From contig JAGVRJ010000007.1 in NCBI GenBank assembly GCA_019059635.1, forward strand, positions 806,001 through 870,000: a stretch of DNA of 64,000 nt. The letters run 5' to 3'. Positions 22,386-32,376 of this stretch are shown in pieces. Under the pieces are notes generated by a model, which saw nothing but the letters and a program-made list of their open reading frames with translations, was not told the DNA's origin and did not search any database. The stretch's first letter is position 1, and every line of letters begins with the position of its first letter. Source of the DNA: Proales similis. Taxonomy: Eukaryota; Rotifera; Eurotatoria; Ploima; Proalidae. The position numbers and the translations under genes are program-made.

Positions 22386-23037
22386 TCACTCCATGAGGTC
22401 TCGATTGTATTTGTAAATGTTGATGCTCTTTGTGGTCTCAATGGACCTAGTATTGTGTGCCGTAGCGATGCCGCTCGCTTCATCTTGTTCCATATTTAAA
22501 AAATGCGACAATAATGAGTAAATCAGAGGCCTGTTTGAAATCATTTTTGATGAGGCCACGTTTTTTCCCAAGTTTAAACTTTACTCACACTTGTCTTGTG
22601 ATTCTGTCTTCTTTAATATGAAGCTCGGCAGCAATTACGTCGCGCCCGATTGCCTCTTTGGGTTGATTGCTTTCTAAAATTTGTCAAACAGATACAGCAT
22701 ACAGATACATATTTTTTAAGTAGGAGGCATAAAATAGGCGATGCTCACCTTTTAAAAACACAGATTTTGTGTATTTGTACCCGTTAAACTCCATATACTC
22801 GCGAATGAGGTCGTTGATAAGTAGATTTTGCTGAGAAATTCGCGGCTTCTCAACTGATCCTTCATCGAGGATGTGAAATATCTCTGCTCGAAGTCGCGCT
22901 TTAACCTCGCCGCCCACTCCTTTTTCATCGAGTGACTGTTTAACAACTTAAAGACGAATATTTGAAAATCCAACTCATAGGGTTTGTTCAATTCTCCTTA
23001 TTGGAATACCTTCTTTGAGTTCCTCAATGCTGGCCAT
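22386..23037 (-). CDS. CEP20: CEP20 (FOPNL/FOR20) centrosomal protein
   Basis: Exons 23037-23010, 22946-22749, 22673-22589 and 22530-22386 encode 151 aa. After a short start (MASIEELKE), the sequence KQSLDEKGVGGEVKARLRAE leads into the LisH/TOF region, with QNLLINDLIREYMEFNGYKYT as the diagnostic helix. It then follows the family to PLIYSLLSHFL. CEP20 is a basal body and centriolar satellite protein needed for ciliogenesis. The family's poorly conserved C-terminus is present but short on similarity. All four junction phases are consistent. The gene sits 183 bp downstream of the UBE3D stop. Confidence 0.93.
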
Positions 23038-23220
23038 CCTGTTTCAAAAGCAGATGCGAATGTGAAATGATATTCAATGAATATAACTCGATCTCCATGT
23101 GCATCGGTGGTCATCTTGTTACCATGGAGATGCAAATTATTGATAATAATAATGCGAATTTGGTTAATCAATTCGAATTTTATTCGGTCAGCAGAATAAT
23201 GCTTGAAGAACAGGAGAGTT

Positions 23221-24534
23221 CTAAAAAAGTGCGAAGCGAACTAGCCCAAGCCCTTGAAGCGGACAAGGAAGGTGTTTGTTGGATGCGTCCAGTCGATCGA
23301 GTGTTTCTGAATAGCAGACCTCAGACACTTTGTGAGCGGTCACATTCAAATCAGTCTTTTCTCTTTTTATTCGCTCTTTGTCTGTGAGTAGTTGATAAGC
23401 AACTCTTTTCGTTCTGCTCATCCTCGCCAAACTGATTGTCTCTGCACTGTCGCCACAATCAACACTGAATGAATACGTAGTGCACAAAACGAGCTCGTTG
23501 ACAATCCAGATGGAAATTGCTTCAGACTGCTTGGTCCTGCATTCGAGCAGGTATCGACCCGGATCAAGGTCATTCAAGAACTCAACTCGCTGCCCGTTTA
23601 TACACACATTACTGGGCCATATTTTTAATTGAGTTTCAACTTTGCCATCTAGTTTTAACATTCAATGACCTTTTGAGGACAAGCTGTTTCTGATACTTGC
23701 CGATTGAGCCGATTGGGTAAAGGCACTGGCTACATTTCAACTGACACTGTTCGACTGTGAAAGCGGATGCGTTTGTGTGTTTTAACGGAAGAATTAAAAC
23801 ACTCTGATTGAACAAGGCGCAGTTTCTGTCTTTCTTGTCCAGTTTGTGATCGACCATGTCGAGGTCATCGTCGTGCAGATGACAGAAAAAGTTGTCCATC
23901 AGCTCGCCGCAGTCGTTTTCTGGCAGCGGCAGAATCTGAATGCTTCAACAAAGCTGAACATTTTCAACAGAAATCTTTGCATCGGCTTGTTTCCTTACTC
24001 CGGACATTTGTTGATCATTTGGCCACATTTTCGGCATTGCACTGAGGCAATCCTGTCAAAACTGCTTTCCTTTTCTTTTGCACATGCTTCGAATTGTGTT
24101 TTGATTTTGAACCTAAAGAAGATGGATTATTAAAATAGGGACCAGAATCCAACAGGCCACGTATGTTGCTAGATTGCCTGAGATGGAGTTGACCATTTTC
24201 AAGTTGCTTAATTCGTTCAGAACCAAGAACCAGTTCAAACTCGTCAAATTTAATATTTGCTTCCCAGTCGACCGAATCGGCTCGTATTTTTATCGATTCG
24301 GCGAGCAGAATTACTCTTAAACAGGTGAATAACAATTCTTTTTATCTACAGCCATGAAGTACCAACCAAAGCACTCACTTTAGATTTTGACTGCCTTCCG
24401 TCGGCCAAAAATAAAAATCGAGTTGTCTCAGAGTGGGCAAATAGGTTCCGAACACATTGACTTGCATTGTTAAAGAGAGTGAGAATTTTACTTTTCATTT
24501 TATTATTTTTATACGACTCGGACCGGGCGTGCAT
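23221..24534 (-). CDS. UBE3D: UBE3D-like HECT_2 E3 ubiquitin ligase
   Basis: Five exons: 24534-24375, 24313-24178, 24112-23999, 23942-23670 and 23611-23221 (357 aa). Landmarks of the HECT_2 family are GQLHLRFKIKT, a zinc-type CxxC pair in VQCRKCGQM, ILPLPENDCGELMDNFFCH, a second CxxC (LKCSQC), and a C-terminus ending LPCPLQGLGLVRFAL, as in vertebrate UBE3D (an E3 for cyclin B via UBE2C). Intron 2 (24177-24113) keeps frame and family alignment only with a GC donor in an AG/GCAA context. Intron 1 keeps frame with the GTGC donor four bases downstream of a stronger GTGAGT. The first ATG directly abuts the SMYD4 stop codon; the next in-frame ATG is residue 13. Confidence 0.85.
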
Positions 24535-26709
24535 TTATTCAAGAAGAGAGCGAATATTTTGACGAAGCTCAATGAACTGTCTGAGCGCACTGCTGCCTTC
24601 AGAATAGACACATTGAGCGATTGCTGCTGCTCGACTGGCGAACTTCTCCGCCCTTCTGAACTGATGACATTCGCAGAGAATTTCGGCCAGCTTGAGAAGT
24701 TCGTGGGCCAGTTCTACGCTCTCACCGTAAAGCAGCTCAATCAGTCGTGCGTTGGCTTCACTCAATTCGGCCGAACGCTTCAGATTGCCCGATTCACAGT
24801 TGAGCTGTGAGAGTGAATCTATCATTCGGCTGAAATTGAACAGATAAACCTGATTTATTTGATTCAAACAAGTCTTCTCAAGCAAAAACCTCAACTCATC
24901 ATCAACCGATATAATTGACTTGTAGGCTTGAATAAGCGGCTCAAGATCACTGATTTTTACATTCACTGACGCCGAAGAGTTTAAAACTGTGGCGCAGCTT
25001 TTGCTCAAGCTGCTCAACTTCAGCTCCAAATCATTCAGTTTAAAGTGGGCTGAGCACTTTTGACAGCTGAGGCCGTTTGCGGATTCGAAGTTTACTTGAA
25101 TGTCACTGCATTTAATGCACCTGAAACCGCTCAGCTGATTGCTGTCGGCTTGACTAGAGTCCAGCTGTTGAGCGAGACATGCTTCACATTCGCATTTGAA
25201 ATTGTATTGATCGGCAAGAAGCTGTTGCCTCGTCCAGACCGGCATTCGAAGAAAGTGCGGTCCATAACAGTTGAAGATCTCGTCGCCGGACTTGATCGGT
25301 TCGGCTGCTTTGACCACAATTGTTGCTCCAATGGATTCGAAGCTGCTCACGATATTTGGCCGGCATGAATGATTTAGCATGCTTACTTCCGGGTAGATGG
25401 CAGTGGCCAGCCGTGTCTGCTCTGTGTCAAGTGTCGTTTTCTTTCCACTTTGAGACTCGCAAAGCATCGACACCGCATGAGCATTGCAAATGGTCTGAAG
25501 CAAATGTCTGAGAACCAGATCGGCTATTTTACTAATCCAATTCGCATCGAGTCCTTCTATTTGGCAGTAATGACACGCAAGTAAAATGCTTGTCAACGAA
25601 TACTGGAACAGATCTTCCACGTGAGTCGACTCTCGGTGATCGACCAAACTGAAAACTTTTTCATACTTTGAATTTTCATCCATCGACTGTTCAATGGCGT
25701 AGAGCTTTAGTGTCGATAAATCGGTTGTGTTCAGGATTCTAAAAGCCAAATGAGCGATGCCAAGTTGTTGCAGCAGTTCGCAAATAATTCCGCATTCATA
25801 TTTGTGGAATGAATTTTGACGAATGCATTCATCTGAGCAGAAATAGACCTCACTGCAATTTAAGCACGCATGAATGTTATCGACTGAGAAATCCAACGGA
25901 CGGATGCATGTCTGACAGTGGCTCAAGTTGGTGTCCGGCAACAATATCACGCAGTAGGGCTTCTCGATGAATAATACTTCGCCCGGACTTAGATTTTCGC
26001 GCGCCACATAGTGTCTTCCTCTTTTCGAATCGATGCTGAGCTTTATTTTCTCACTTTTGAGCTCGTTTGTTGACTTTGTTCGAACGCTCGAACCCTTTTC
26101 GCCTTCATTTGAAGCATTCAGATCGATTTTAGAGCAACATTGGATCACAGTCTCTTCAAGGGTTTTCAGCAAATCCAGCTCAACTTCGCCTGGGCTCAAT
26201 TTCATTCTACCGATGTATTCTTCAAGTTCTTTGAGCTTTTCGGGCTGCTTTAGATTGAAATAGCAGAGCGCTTCACGATTAAGTAGCTTCAAAAATACGC
26301 TCGGATGTTGCTCTAAGGTGATTAGGCTTTTGGCTCGAAGGATGTCGTTCAGGCATGGCTCGTATTGACTTGTGGCAAAAAAGGCAGCCGAACGATTGGC
26401 GACCAAGAGGCCAGTTTGACTTGGCGTGGCTGCATATCGCAACGCTTCGCTGTATTTCTCCAATGCCGACTTGAATTGTCTTTTTCTATAAAGTTGATTG
26501 CCCGTAAGACGAACACTCTCGCATTTGCTGGCATTTTTTCCACCTACACAAACTCGTTTGAGGTAGAGCCTGATGAACTCAAGGCGGTCGGGTGTGGCCA
26601 GTAGCTCAATTCGCTTCTGTGAACTATTCAGTGATTTGAAAATTTTCAATCGCCCATCGGACCGAGTTTGGTTCAGTTGAGTCTGTAAATACAAACTCCA
26701 GTCACTCAT
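24535..26709 (-). CDS. SMYD4: SMYD4-like SET and MYND protein lysine methyltransferase
   Basis: An intronless frame of 724 aa. The N-terminal TPR-like helices contain the GNQLYRKRQFKSALEKYSEA segment with LVANRSAAFF. The MYND zinc finger lies at about residues 261-304 (CQTC...CLNC...CSDEC...HKYEC). The SET core shows YPEVSMLNHSC and GDEIFNCYGPHF, then the post-SET cysteines CECEAC. A C-terminal helical TPR region follows. This order is that of SMYD4, which acts on chromatin with HDAC1 and in muscle and heart development. The catalytic NHSC and the Tyr of CYG are present, so it should be active. It is divergent from CDK5 with a 252-bp gap, and its stop codon is followed at once by the UBE3D ATG. 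Lack of introns contrasts with its neighbours. Confidence 0.92.
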   Translation of the reverse strand: MSDWSLYLQTQLNQTRSDGRLKIFKSLNSSQKRIELLATPDRLEFIRLYLKRVCVGGKNASKCESVRLTGNQLYRKRQFKSALEKYSEALRYAATPSQTGLLVANRSAAFFATSQYEPCLNDILRAKSLITLEQHPSVFLKLLNREALCYFNLKQPEKLKELEEYIGRMKLSPGEVELDLLKTLEETVIQCCSKIDLNASNEGEKGSSVRTKSTNELKSEKIKLSIDSKRGRHYVARENLSPGEVLFIEKPYCVILLPDTNLSHCQTCIRPLDFSVDNIHACLNCSEVYFCSDECIRQNSFHKYECGIICELLQQLGIAHLAFRILNTTDLSTLKLYAIEQSMDENSKYEKVFSLVDHRESTHVEDLFQYSLTSILLACHYCQIEGLDANWISKIADLVLRHLLQTICNAHAVSMLCESQSGKKTTLDTEQTRLATAIYPEVSMLNHSCRPNIVSSFESIGATIVVKAAEPIKSGDEIFNCYGPHFLRMPVWTRQQLLADQYNFKCECEACLAQQLDSSQADSNQLSGFRCIKCSDIQVNFESANGLSCQKCSAHFKLNDLELKLSSLSKSCATVLNSSASVNVKISDLEPLIQAYKSIISVDDELRFLLEKTCLNQINQVYLFNFSRMIDSLSQLNCESGNLKRSAELSEANARLIELLYGESVELAHELLKLAEILCECHQFRRAEKFASRAAAIAQCVYSEGSSALRQFIELRQNIRSLLE

Positions 26710-26961
26710 GTTTTAGATTATTCACAACTGAGGCTGTTCAGTCCATTTGTTCATTGATCTCCGTCAAGCCGTTCTACTCGCTTCGAGCTGACTCGTTCGT
26801 TAACTGCACTTTGCATTTCGCCCAGTCGCTCGAATCTCATGTGCTGAGTGGTCTAATCTGCATAATTTATTGCTGTCTCTTGCTCGAACATAAATCCCAC
26901 TTGTGATCCCATTCGATTTCCATTCTAGTCTATCGATTGAGTGCGGTTCGACCATCTTCCA
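26710..26961. promoter_or_regulatory. Shared upstream region of SMYD4 and CDK5
   Basis: Both coding sequences start outward from this 252-bp gap, so it must contain both promoters and 5' UTRs. I see no TATA box. A TATCGATT element near 26931 resembles a DRE-like site, a weak match. Confidence 0.5.
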
Positions 26962-28140
26962 ATGAACAAATACGAGAAGCTGATGAAAATAGGCGAAGGT
27001 AGTTGAAAGTGTCAAAAGCGATCATTTCCTTCACCGTAAAGCAACCGTCTTTTCAGGCACTTATGGCACAGTGTTCAAGGCCAAAAATCGCGAAACGCAG
27101 GAAATAGTCGCTCTGAAACGTGTGCGTCTTGACGACGAAGACGATGTGAGTAGGCAACTGTTGATCTACTAGTCATTTAATCGCAATTGGATACCGCGAG
27201 CAGTTGACGCCATTTATTCTCGTCTAGGGAGTGCCCAGCTCGGCAATCAGAGAGATATGTCTTTTAAAAGAGCTCAAGCATCGTAATGTCATTCGACTTC
27301 TCGATGTATTGCACGGCGAAAACAAGCTCACACTCGTCTTTGAGTACTGTGATCAAGACTTGAAGAAATATTTCGACAGCTGCAACGGGGACATTGAAGC
27401 AGAGACCGTTCGCTCATTTATGCAGCAGTTGCTTAGGGGCCTGTCATTCTGTCACTCGCAAAATGTTCTACATCGCGATCTCAAGCCGCAAAACCTGCTC
27501 ATTAACAACAACGGCGAACTGAAGCTTGCCGACTTCGGTCTGGCTCGCGCCTTCGGCATTCCAGTCAAATGCTACTCGGCCGAGGTAGTCACCCTCTGGT
27601 ATCGTCCTCCTGATGTTCTATTCGGAGCCAAAATCTACAACACCAGCATTGACATCTGGTCGGCGGGCTGCATATTCGCAGGTGCCCACTAAGCCTAAAT
27701 ATCTCTCCGCTGACTTGAAATATTCCAGTTAGAGATGGCAAACGGAGGCCGACCGCTCTTTCCAGGCTCAGATGTTGATGATCAGCTGAAGCGAATTTTT
27801 AAAATCATTGGTGAACCGAGCGAGAGCACGTGGCCGGGAGTCTACCTTTTGCCAGACTACAAGGTATTTTTGACTCATCATTTTATTCCCTTTTGAATTT
27901 AATCTGAACTCGATATGCAAAGCCGTTCGGAATTGGCCCTTCAACGGTCAATTTGGCGCAGTTGGTGCCCAACCTATCTTCGCTAGGCATTGACCTACTA
28001 CAAGTAAGCGGGTGCATGTTTCTATTCTTTTGTCGGTCGTTGACTAATTCTCAAAATCGCAGAGGATGGTTATTTGCAATCCAGCTCAACGCATATCGGC
28101 CGACGACGCTTTAAAGCATTTGTTTTTTGCCGAAAACTAG
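26962..28140 (+). CDS. CDK5: Cyclin-dependent kinase 5
   Basis: Exons 26962-26998, 27057-27145, 27228-27681, 27733-27863, 27923-28003 and 28063-28140 encode 289 aa, close to the usual 292. Features seen are the glycine loop GEGTYGTV, the catalytic Lys in [20 protein letters not shown] (the PSSAIRE helix, matching PSSALRE of CDK5), [30 protein letters not shown], and [13 protein letters not shown]. The activation loop carries Ser (YSAEV) where cell-cycle CDKs have a phospho-Thr, as expected for CDK5, which is activated by p35 binding instead. It is a proline-directed kinase of neurons and cell adhesion. One acceptor choice (27731-27732) was fixed by frame and the [13 protein letters not shown] motif. 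Confidence 0.96.
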
Positions 28141-28511
28141 ATTCTCACTCTTGGCTGTTGGTGTAAAAGAAAGCCTATTCCAGAATGAGAACATTTCAAC
28201 TTCAGACATTGTTCTGTTGGTTGCATAAATTTGAAAGAAAATGCGAAAATATTTATGCAACGCTGAGGCCGGGTATAATAAACGAGAACGAGTAGGGTAG
28301 AGGAATGGGAACGCTAGTCAACGCTGGCTGAGTTATGAAAGCGTTGTGCTTCTAGCTCGGCAGCTAGCACCGTGGGTGACCGAACATTGACCGCGTCAAG
28401 TCGAGTTATGCTCCGATGCACGCGTTTTTCTCTTTTATTTCAAATCAGCTTTTTGCGCAAATTTAGAAAGCTCATTGAAGCGTTGTCGTAGCCAATTTAA
28501 CAATCGTGAAC
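28141..28511. other. Intergenic spacer
   Basis: This contains the 3' end of CDK5 and the promoter of UQCR10. A short GC-richer part at about 28300-28420 has hairpin-like potential but no tRNA B-box or other RNA-gene signature that I can recognise. Confidence 0.5.
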
Positions 28512-28724
28512 ATGTCTCTCGGAGGAAAAATCTACAATGCATTGTTCAAAAAGTCGTCCACCTTCTTTTTGACATTGGTGGCCGGATCGCTCTTTTTCGA
28601 GCGTTTCACCGACGGCTTGGCCGATAGCGTGTTCGACTCGATCAACCGCGGCAAGCAGTGGAAAGACATCAAAGGCCAAATTATTCAGCGCCAGCTCGAG
28701 GCAGCTGAGGAGGATGCCGAGTGA
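28512..28724 (+). CDS. UQCR10: Cytochrome b-c1 complex subunit 9 (UQCR10/QCR9)
   Basis: A single-exon 70-aa protein. It has a basic amphipathic start (MSLGGKIYNALFKKSSTFFL), one membrane span, then FERFTDGLADSVFDSINRGKQWKDI, the signature of complex III subunit 9. The protein sits in the mitochondrial inner membrane next to the Rieske and cytochrome c1 subunits. Length matches the family. The in-frame GTG upstream is not needed; the ATG at 28512 gives the family N-terminus. AATAAA is at 28793. Confidence 0.95.
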   Translation: MSLGGKIYNALFKKSSTFFLTLVAGSLFFERFTDGLADSVFDSINRGKQWKDIKGQIIQRQLEAAEEDAE

Positions 28725-29020
28725 AGAGCAAACGCATCGTCGCTGGAGCAGCTCGTTTAGCCGCCACCTTTACCGCACTCCTATTGTTCTTTAATAAAAC
28801 TTTATTTAGTGAGAAGAGTTTACGACGCCGCGAATAAACTCGACTGAGAATCAGCCTGAATGATTAGAAACATTTACTTGTAAAGACTCCTAGGTCTAGT
28901 GGCCACCAGTTGGCAGCTGAACGAACCAAGGATGGAATGAAACCCATCCCAAACCTGGTCAAATGTTTTCTTAATTGACATTTTCATTCATTTGAAACGT
29001 AAAGAAGACTTGGTTCTAGA

Positions 29021-31630
29021 ATGGCGACCAAGACCATAAGAACAAGTCAAGTGGTGAACGAAGTGCTCAACGAGCTAAGTCAACAGCTTCAAATCGAAGG
29101 CCCGGAGCTGATGCGAGAGAACTTCGACTCAAAGGCAGTTACTTCGGCAATAGTGAAGACCAAGTCGCTCAGCGAGCATTTGAGAAATTTGTCCATAAAT
29201 CTGAACGCGCTTGACAAAGAAATCAAAGAACAAGTGAGCCAGCATCATGAAGAGCTGCTTGACCAGGCCGGCAATATCGAAACGCTCGAAGACATCCTTG
29301 AAATGGTGCAGACAAGGATCTCGTCGCTGAAAAGCACTTCCGAAAGGCTCAAGTCGAAAATAACGCAGCCGTACTCAGAGCTCGAGCTCAGAGTTAGGCA
29401 ACTATCGCGTCTTCAAGCCGCATGTGATTCGCTGCGAAAAATTCGAGGCATTTTACATCATTCGAATCGACTGCGCGGCCACTTGGGCGTCGGAATCAAG
29501 GAAATCACCAAGTCAGCTCAGTGTCTGTATGAGCTTGATTTGCTCATAAAAGACTTCGATCATTCAGGCATCGAAGTCGTCGAGAAGGAAATCCATCAAG
29601 CATTCAAAGCAAGACGCGAAATTGAAGAGCAAGCCGAGCACATGCTAGAAAAGAGCTTGAAAAACCTGGATCCCATTCAGATAGGCACTTCGCTGCAGGT
29701 GTTCCACAGCCTAGGCATTTTGAGCAAACAGCTTCAGGCCACTCTCAAGTTAAATGAGAGTAAACTTCAGAAAGAGAGCGCCTCATTGCTGGACACAACG
29801 GCGCTCACGTTGGGTTCTACTTCGGGCCCAAGTTTGCCGGGTCGAGCTTCGATTCCGAATCCGGGCTCCATGAGTCAGTTTCGCGCTCGCTTGTGGGCCA
29901 ATGTTGAAAAGCTGATGGACGAGCTCTTTTCGTCTTGCTCGCAAATTGTTCAACTTCAAAGCATCCTTGAGAAGAAAAAGGACCTGAGCACAAATATTTT
30001 CTACTCGGAAGTGATCGATTGTCGGAAAATAGCGTCAGGCAAGATGTACATTCAAAAGAAGGCCGAGGGCGCCGCCTTAGATGATGAGGCGGCCGGCATG
30101 GCCATATATGATACGTTCGTGGCCGGAACAGAATCCAAACAAAGCGTAGAGCTTCTCTACGTGCAATGGAATCGGCTGTGTCTCATAATCGCTTCCAACA
30201 TTCAATCGGCTTGTAGTCAATCGAACTACATCAAGCAAACATTCCAGACCGAGTATCCGAAACTGCTCAAACTTCAGAACGATTTCTGGAGTCGACTAGT
30301 CCATTTGTATCCAACAGTTGCCTTTTATCAATATGCGACCACACAAACAGGCTCTCGAGAGTTTGCCAACTCGTACGAGCTACTACGCAAGTGCTTCATC
30401 GACATAGAAAATTTCTACTTGAGCCGATCACTGTCGCATTTGTTCGACCCGATCAATCTGATGTTTGCGCAAAGCAGCCAGAACATAAGCCAGTCTGACA
30501 TTGACTCGTTTATAAAGGGAGTCGAAAGTCAGCTTCTGACATTGCAGAACGACACGCACGGTCGAATGATTTCAGGCTCGAGCAGCTTTGGCGAGAAGGT
30601 CGTCGCCAATGTAAGCAAGTCAATACAAATGTATGCAAACAAATCGGAGCAGATTCTCAACAGCTACAGCGCCGAAGTAGGCCAGTCACTGACCGGCATA
30701 TTCAACAGCAGCTCTCCAGCTTCGGTCCAGTTGCAGAACAAAAACTTGCATCTTGTGAATGTGGCGCATGGCCTGCACACCAGACTTGGTCAAATAATAG
30801 AGTCGAGCCAATCTCTGAGCCAGAGCTTGAAGCAGCGTCTTGAGCAAGCACTGAACAGTCTGGTGACCTTCCAAGAGAACTCAATTAAGCCGTTTTTACT
30901 GAGCGCAGCCAGCAGCATCGAAGCGATTATGATCAGCATGCATCAGGAAAATCTCGCCTCTCAGAGCAGCGTTTCGCCTTACATGAAAGAATTCGGTCAA
31001 GTGATGAAGCGAATCTGTCGCGAGTGCTTGTTGAAATATGAATGCCAGTCTATTCTCAGCTCAGGTCTCAAGCAGCTGGCAGCCAAATGCATTGAACTCT
31101 TTGTGCAATGCGCGTGCATGCTCCGCTCATTAAATGGCGAAGGCAAACGTCGTCTGCTGAAAGACGCAGAGCAATTGGAAATTGTAATTCAAAACAATTT
31201 GTGCAGCAAACTGAGCGAGATGGGCAGTAAATACAAAATGCTGCGAGCATTCAAACATTTGTTGGAGTTGTCATCGCCAATCGAAGGAGCGGCTGACATA
31301 TCGAATCTTGACGCTAGTGTTATTGACGAACATTTCTATCAAGGGGTACTTCAAGAGGGCTTGCCGACCTATTTACTTCTGCATCATTTATTCGCTTTCG
31401 CTCCGGCTGAAATGAAATCGCCGCACCAGAGTTTGAACTGGTCGCTGCGGCGCTACATCGACTGGCTGGAAGAGCATCAGGGAGACAAGGAAAGACTGGC
31501 AGTGATCAAGAATTGTCTTGAGGCCTACGTGAACCAAGTAAAGCAGAGAAATGAGAAAGAATTTGCGCCTATATACCCGTTGATGAGCAAGCTGCTTGAT
31601 AATGGCTTGCAAACAGAGCAGCGCACCTGA
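29021..31630 (+). CDS. COG5: Conserved oligomeric Golgi complex subunit 5
   Basis: An intronless 869-aa frame, close to the usual COG5 length. The N-terminal helical part (SLSEHLRNLSINLNALDKEI, coiled coil to about residue 125) is the region that assembles with COG6-8. Later segments such as the KKDLSTNIFYSEVI region, LFDPINLMF, and the all-helical C-terminus match COG5. The complex tethers retrograde vesicles at the Golgi. A single exon for a gene this long is notable beside neighbours cut by 50-60-nt introns. AATAAA follows at about 31707. Confidence 0.93.
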   Translation: MATKTIRTSQVVNEVLNELSQQLQIEGPELMRENFDSKAVTSAIVKTKSLSEHLRNLSINLNALDKEIKEQVSQHHEELLDQAGNIETLEDILEMVQTRISSLKSTSERLKSKITQPYSELELRVRQLSRLQAACDSLRKIRGILHHSNRLRGHLGVGIKEITKSAQCLYELDLLIKDFDHSGIEVVEKEIHQAFKARREIEEQAEHMLEKSLKNLDPIQIGTSLQVFHSLGILSKQLQATLKLNESKLQKESASLLDTTALTLGSTSGPSLPGRASIPNPGSMSQFRARLWANVEKLMDELFSSCSQIVQLQSILEKKKDLSTNIFYSEVIDCRKIASGKMYIQKKAEGAALDDEAAGMAIYDTFVAGTESKQSVELLYVQWNRLCLIIASNIQSACSQSNYIKQTFQTEYPKLLKLQNDFWSRLVHLYPTVAFYQYATTQTGSREFANSYELLRKCFIDIENFYLSRSLSHLFDPINLMFAQSSQNISQSDIDSFIKGVESQLLTLQNDTHGRMISGSSSFGEKVVANVSKSIQMYANKSEQILNSYSAEVGQSLTGIFNSSSPASVQLQNKNLHLVNVAHGLHTRLGQIIESSQSLSQSLKQRLEQALNSLVTFQENSIKPFLLSAASSIEAIMISMHQENLASQSSVSPYMKEFGQVMKRICRECLLKYECQSILSSGLKQLAAKCIELFVQCACMLRSLNGEGKRRLLKDAEQLEIVIQNNLCSKLSEMGSKYKMLRAFKHLLELSSPIEGAADISNLDASVIDEHFYQGVLQEGLPTYLLLHHLFAFAPAEMKSPHQSLNWSLRRYIDWLEEHQGDKERLAVIKNCLEAYVNQVKQRNEKEFAPIYPLMSKLLDNGLQTEQRT

Positions 31631-31858
31631 ATACATTTCGTTTAGCCTTTAATCCGCCTTTTTCCATAATTATTTATTCTCCTTCTTTTCAATTTATTCT
31701 CGCGCTTAATAAATTTGATTTTCAGAAAATTTAGTCTTTATCGATAAAGTCAAAATGCGAGCACGATGTAATTGGTCGTGCGATTCAAACCAACAGATCA
31801 AATAGTAAATAAAGTTTGAAATAAAAAAAAAAAAGAAGGAATCGGAATAAAAAGGGAC

Positions 31859-32209
31859 ATGTCCTTCCTGACCACGATTAACCCGCTCAAGTCGGTCATC
31901 AGACAAAACTGCTTTAGAGCGGCCATCGGAAGGATAAAGCGCCCGGTCTACTCTCGACTCTATCCCGTAGTCCTTGTGAAGCCGGATGGTTCGTCAATAT
32001 CGATAAAATACCATGAGCCGCTCGGTTTGATCAAACTGCCGATCGATCTGAGTCAATTATCAGAAGCAGAGCGCAAGAAAAGACTCCTCAGGCGTCAGAT
32101 GGGCAGCAAGCTGGACGCCAAGCAAGCTCAGGCGAATCAGGAAATCCTCAACTCAAAACAGGTCGAGTTCGATCGCAGCAAATACATCAAATTTAATAAA
32201 AAGAAGTAA
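31859..32209 (+). CDS. MRPL55: Mitochondrial ribosomal protein mL55
   Basis: A single-exon 116-aa protein. A basic, Arg/Ser/Asn presequence-like start is followed by the family core: [20 protein letters not shown], then [29 protein letters not shown]. The basic C-terminus is also typical. mL55 is a metazoan-specific protein of the large mitochondrial ribosomal subunit. An AATAAA falls inside the last codons (about 32195), and none is evident after the stop. Confidence 0.93.
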   Translation: MSFLTTINPLKSVIRQNCFRAAIGRIKRPVYSRLYPVVLVKPDGSSISIKYHEPLGLIKLPIDLSQLSEAERKKRLLRRQMGSKLDAKQAQANQEILNSKQVEFDRSKYIKFNKKK

Positions 32210-32376
32210 AGTTCCATCTGCTGCGCGGTTTCTTCTCCCACTTTATTTCGTCGCATCAAATCGAACAAATCGATCTCGAGCAAAAAGAGGTTTATTAAGG
32301 CAGAGGAGAGCGACAAAATTCGAATTCTTGGAGCTAAAGTTAAAAAAAAATCTTTTGCGATTCTTCTTTCGAGAGG

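Noticed and set aside
28300-28420. Possible tRNA or structured RNA near UQCR10
   Set aside because: Some inverted-repeat character is present, but no A/B-box pair or cloverleaf that I could trace.
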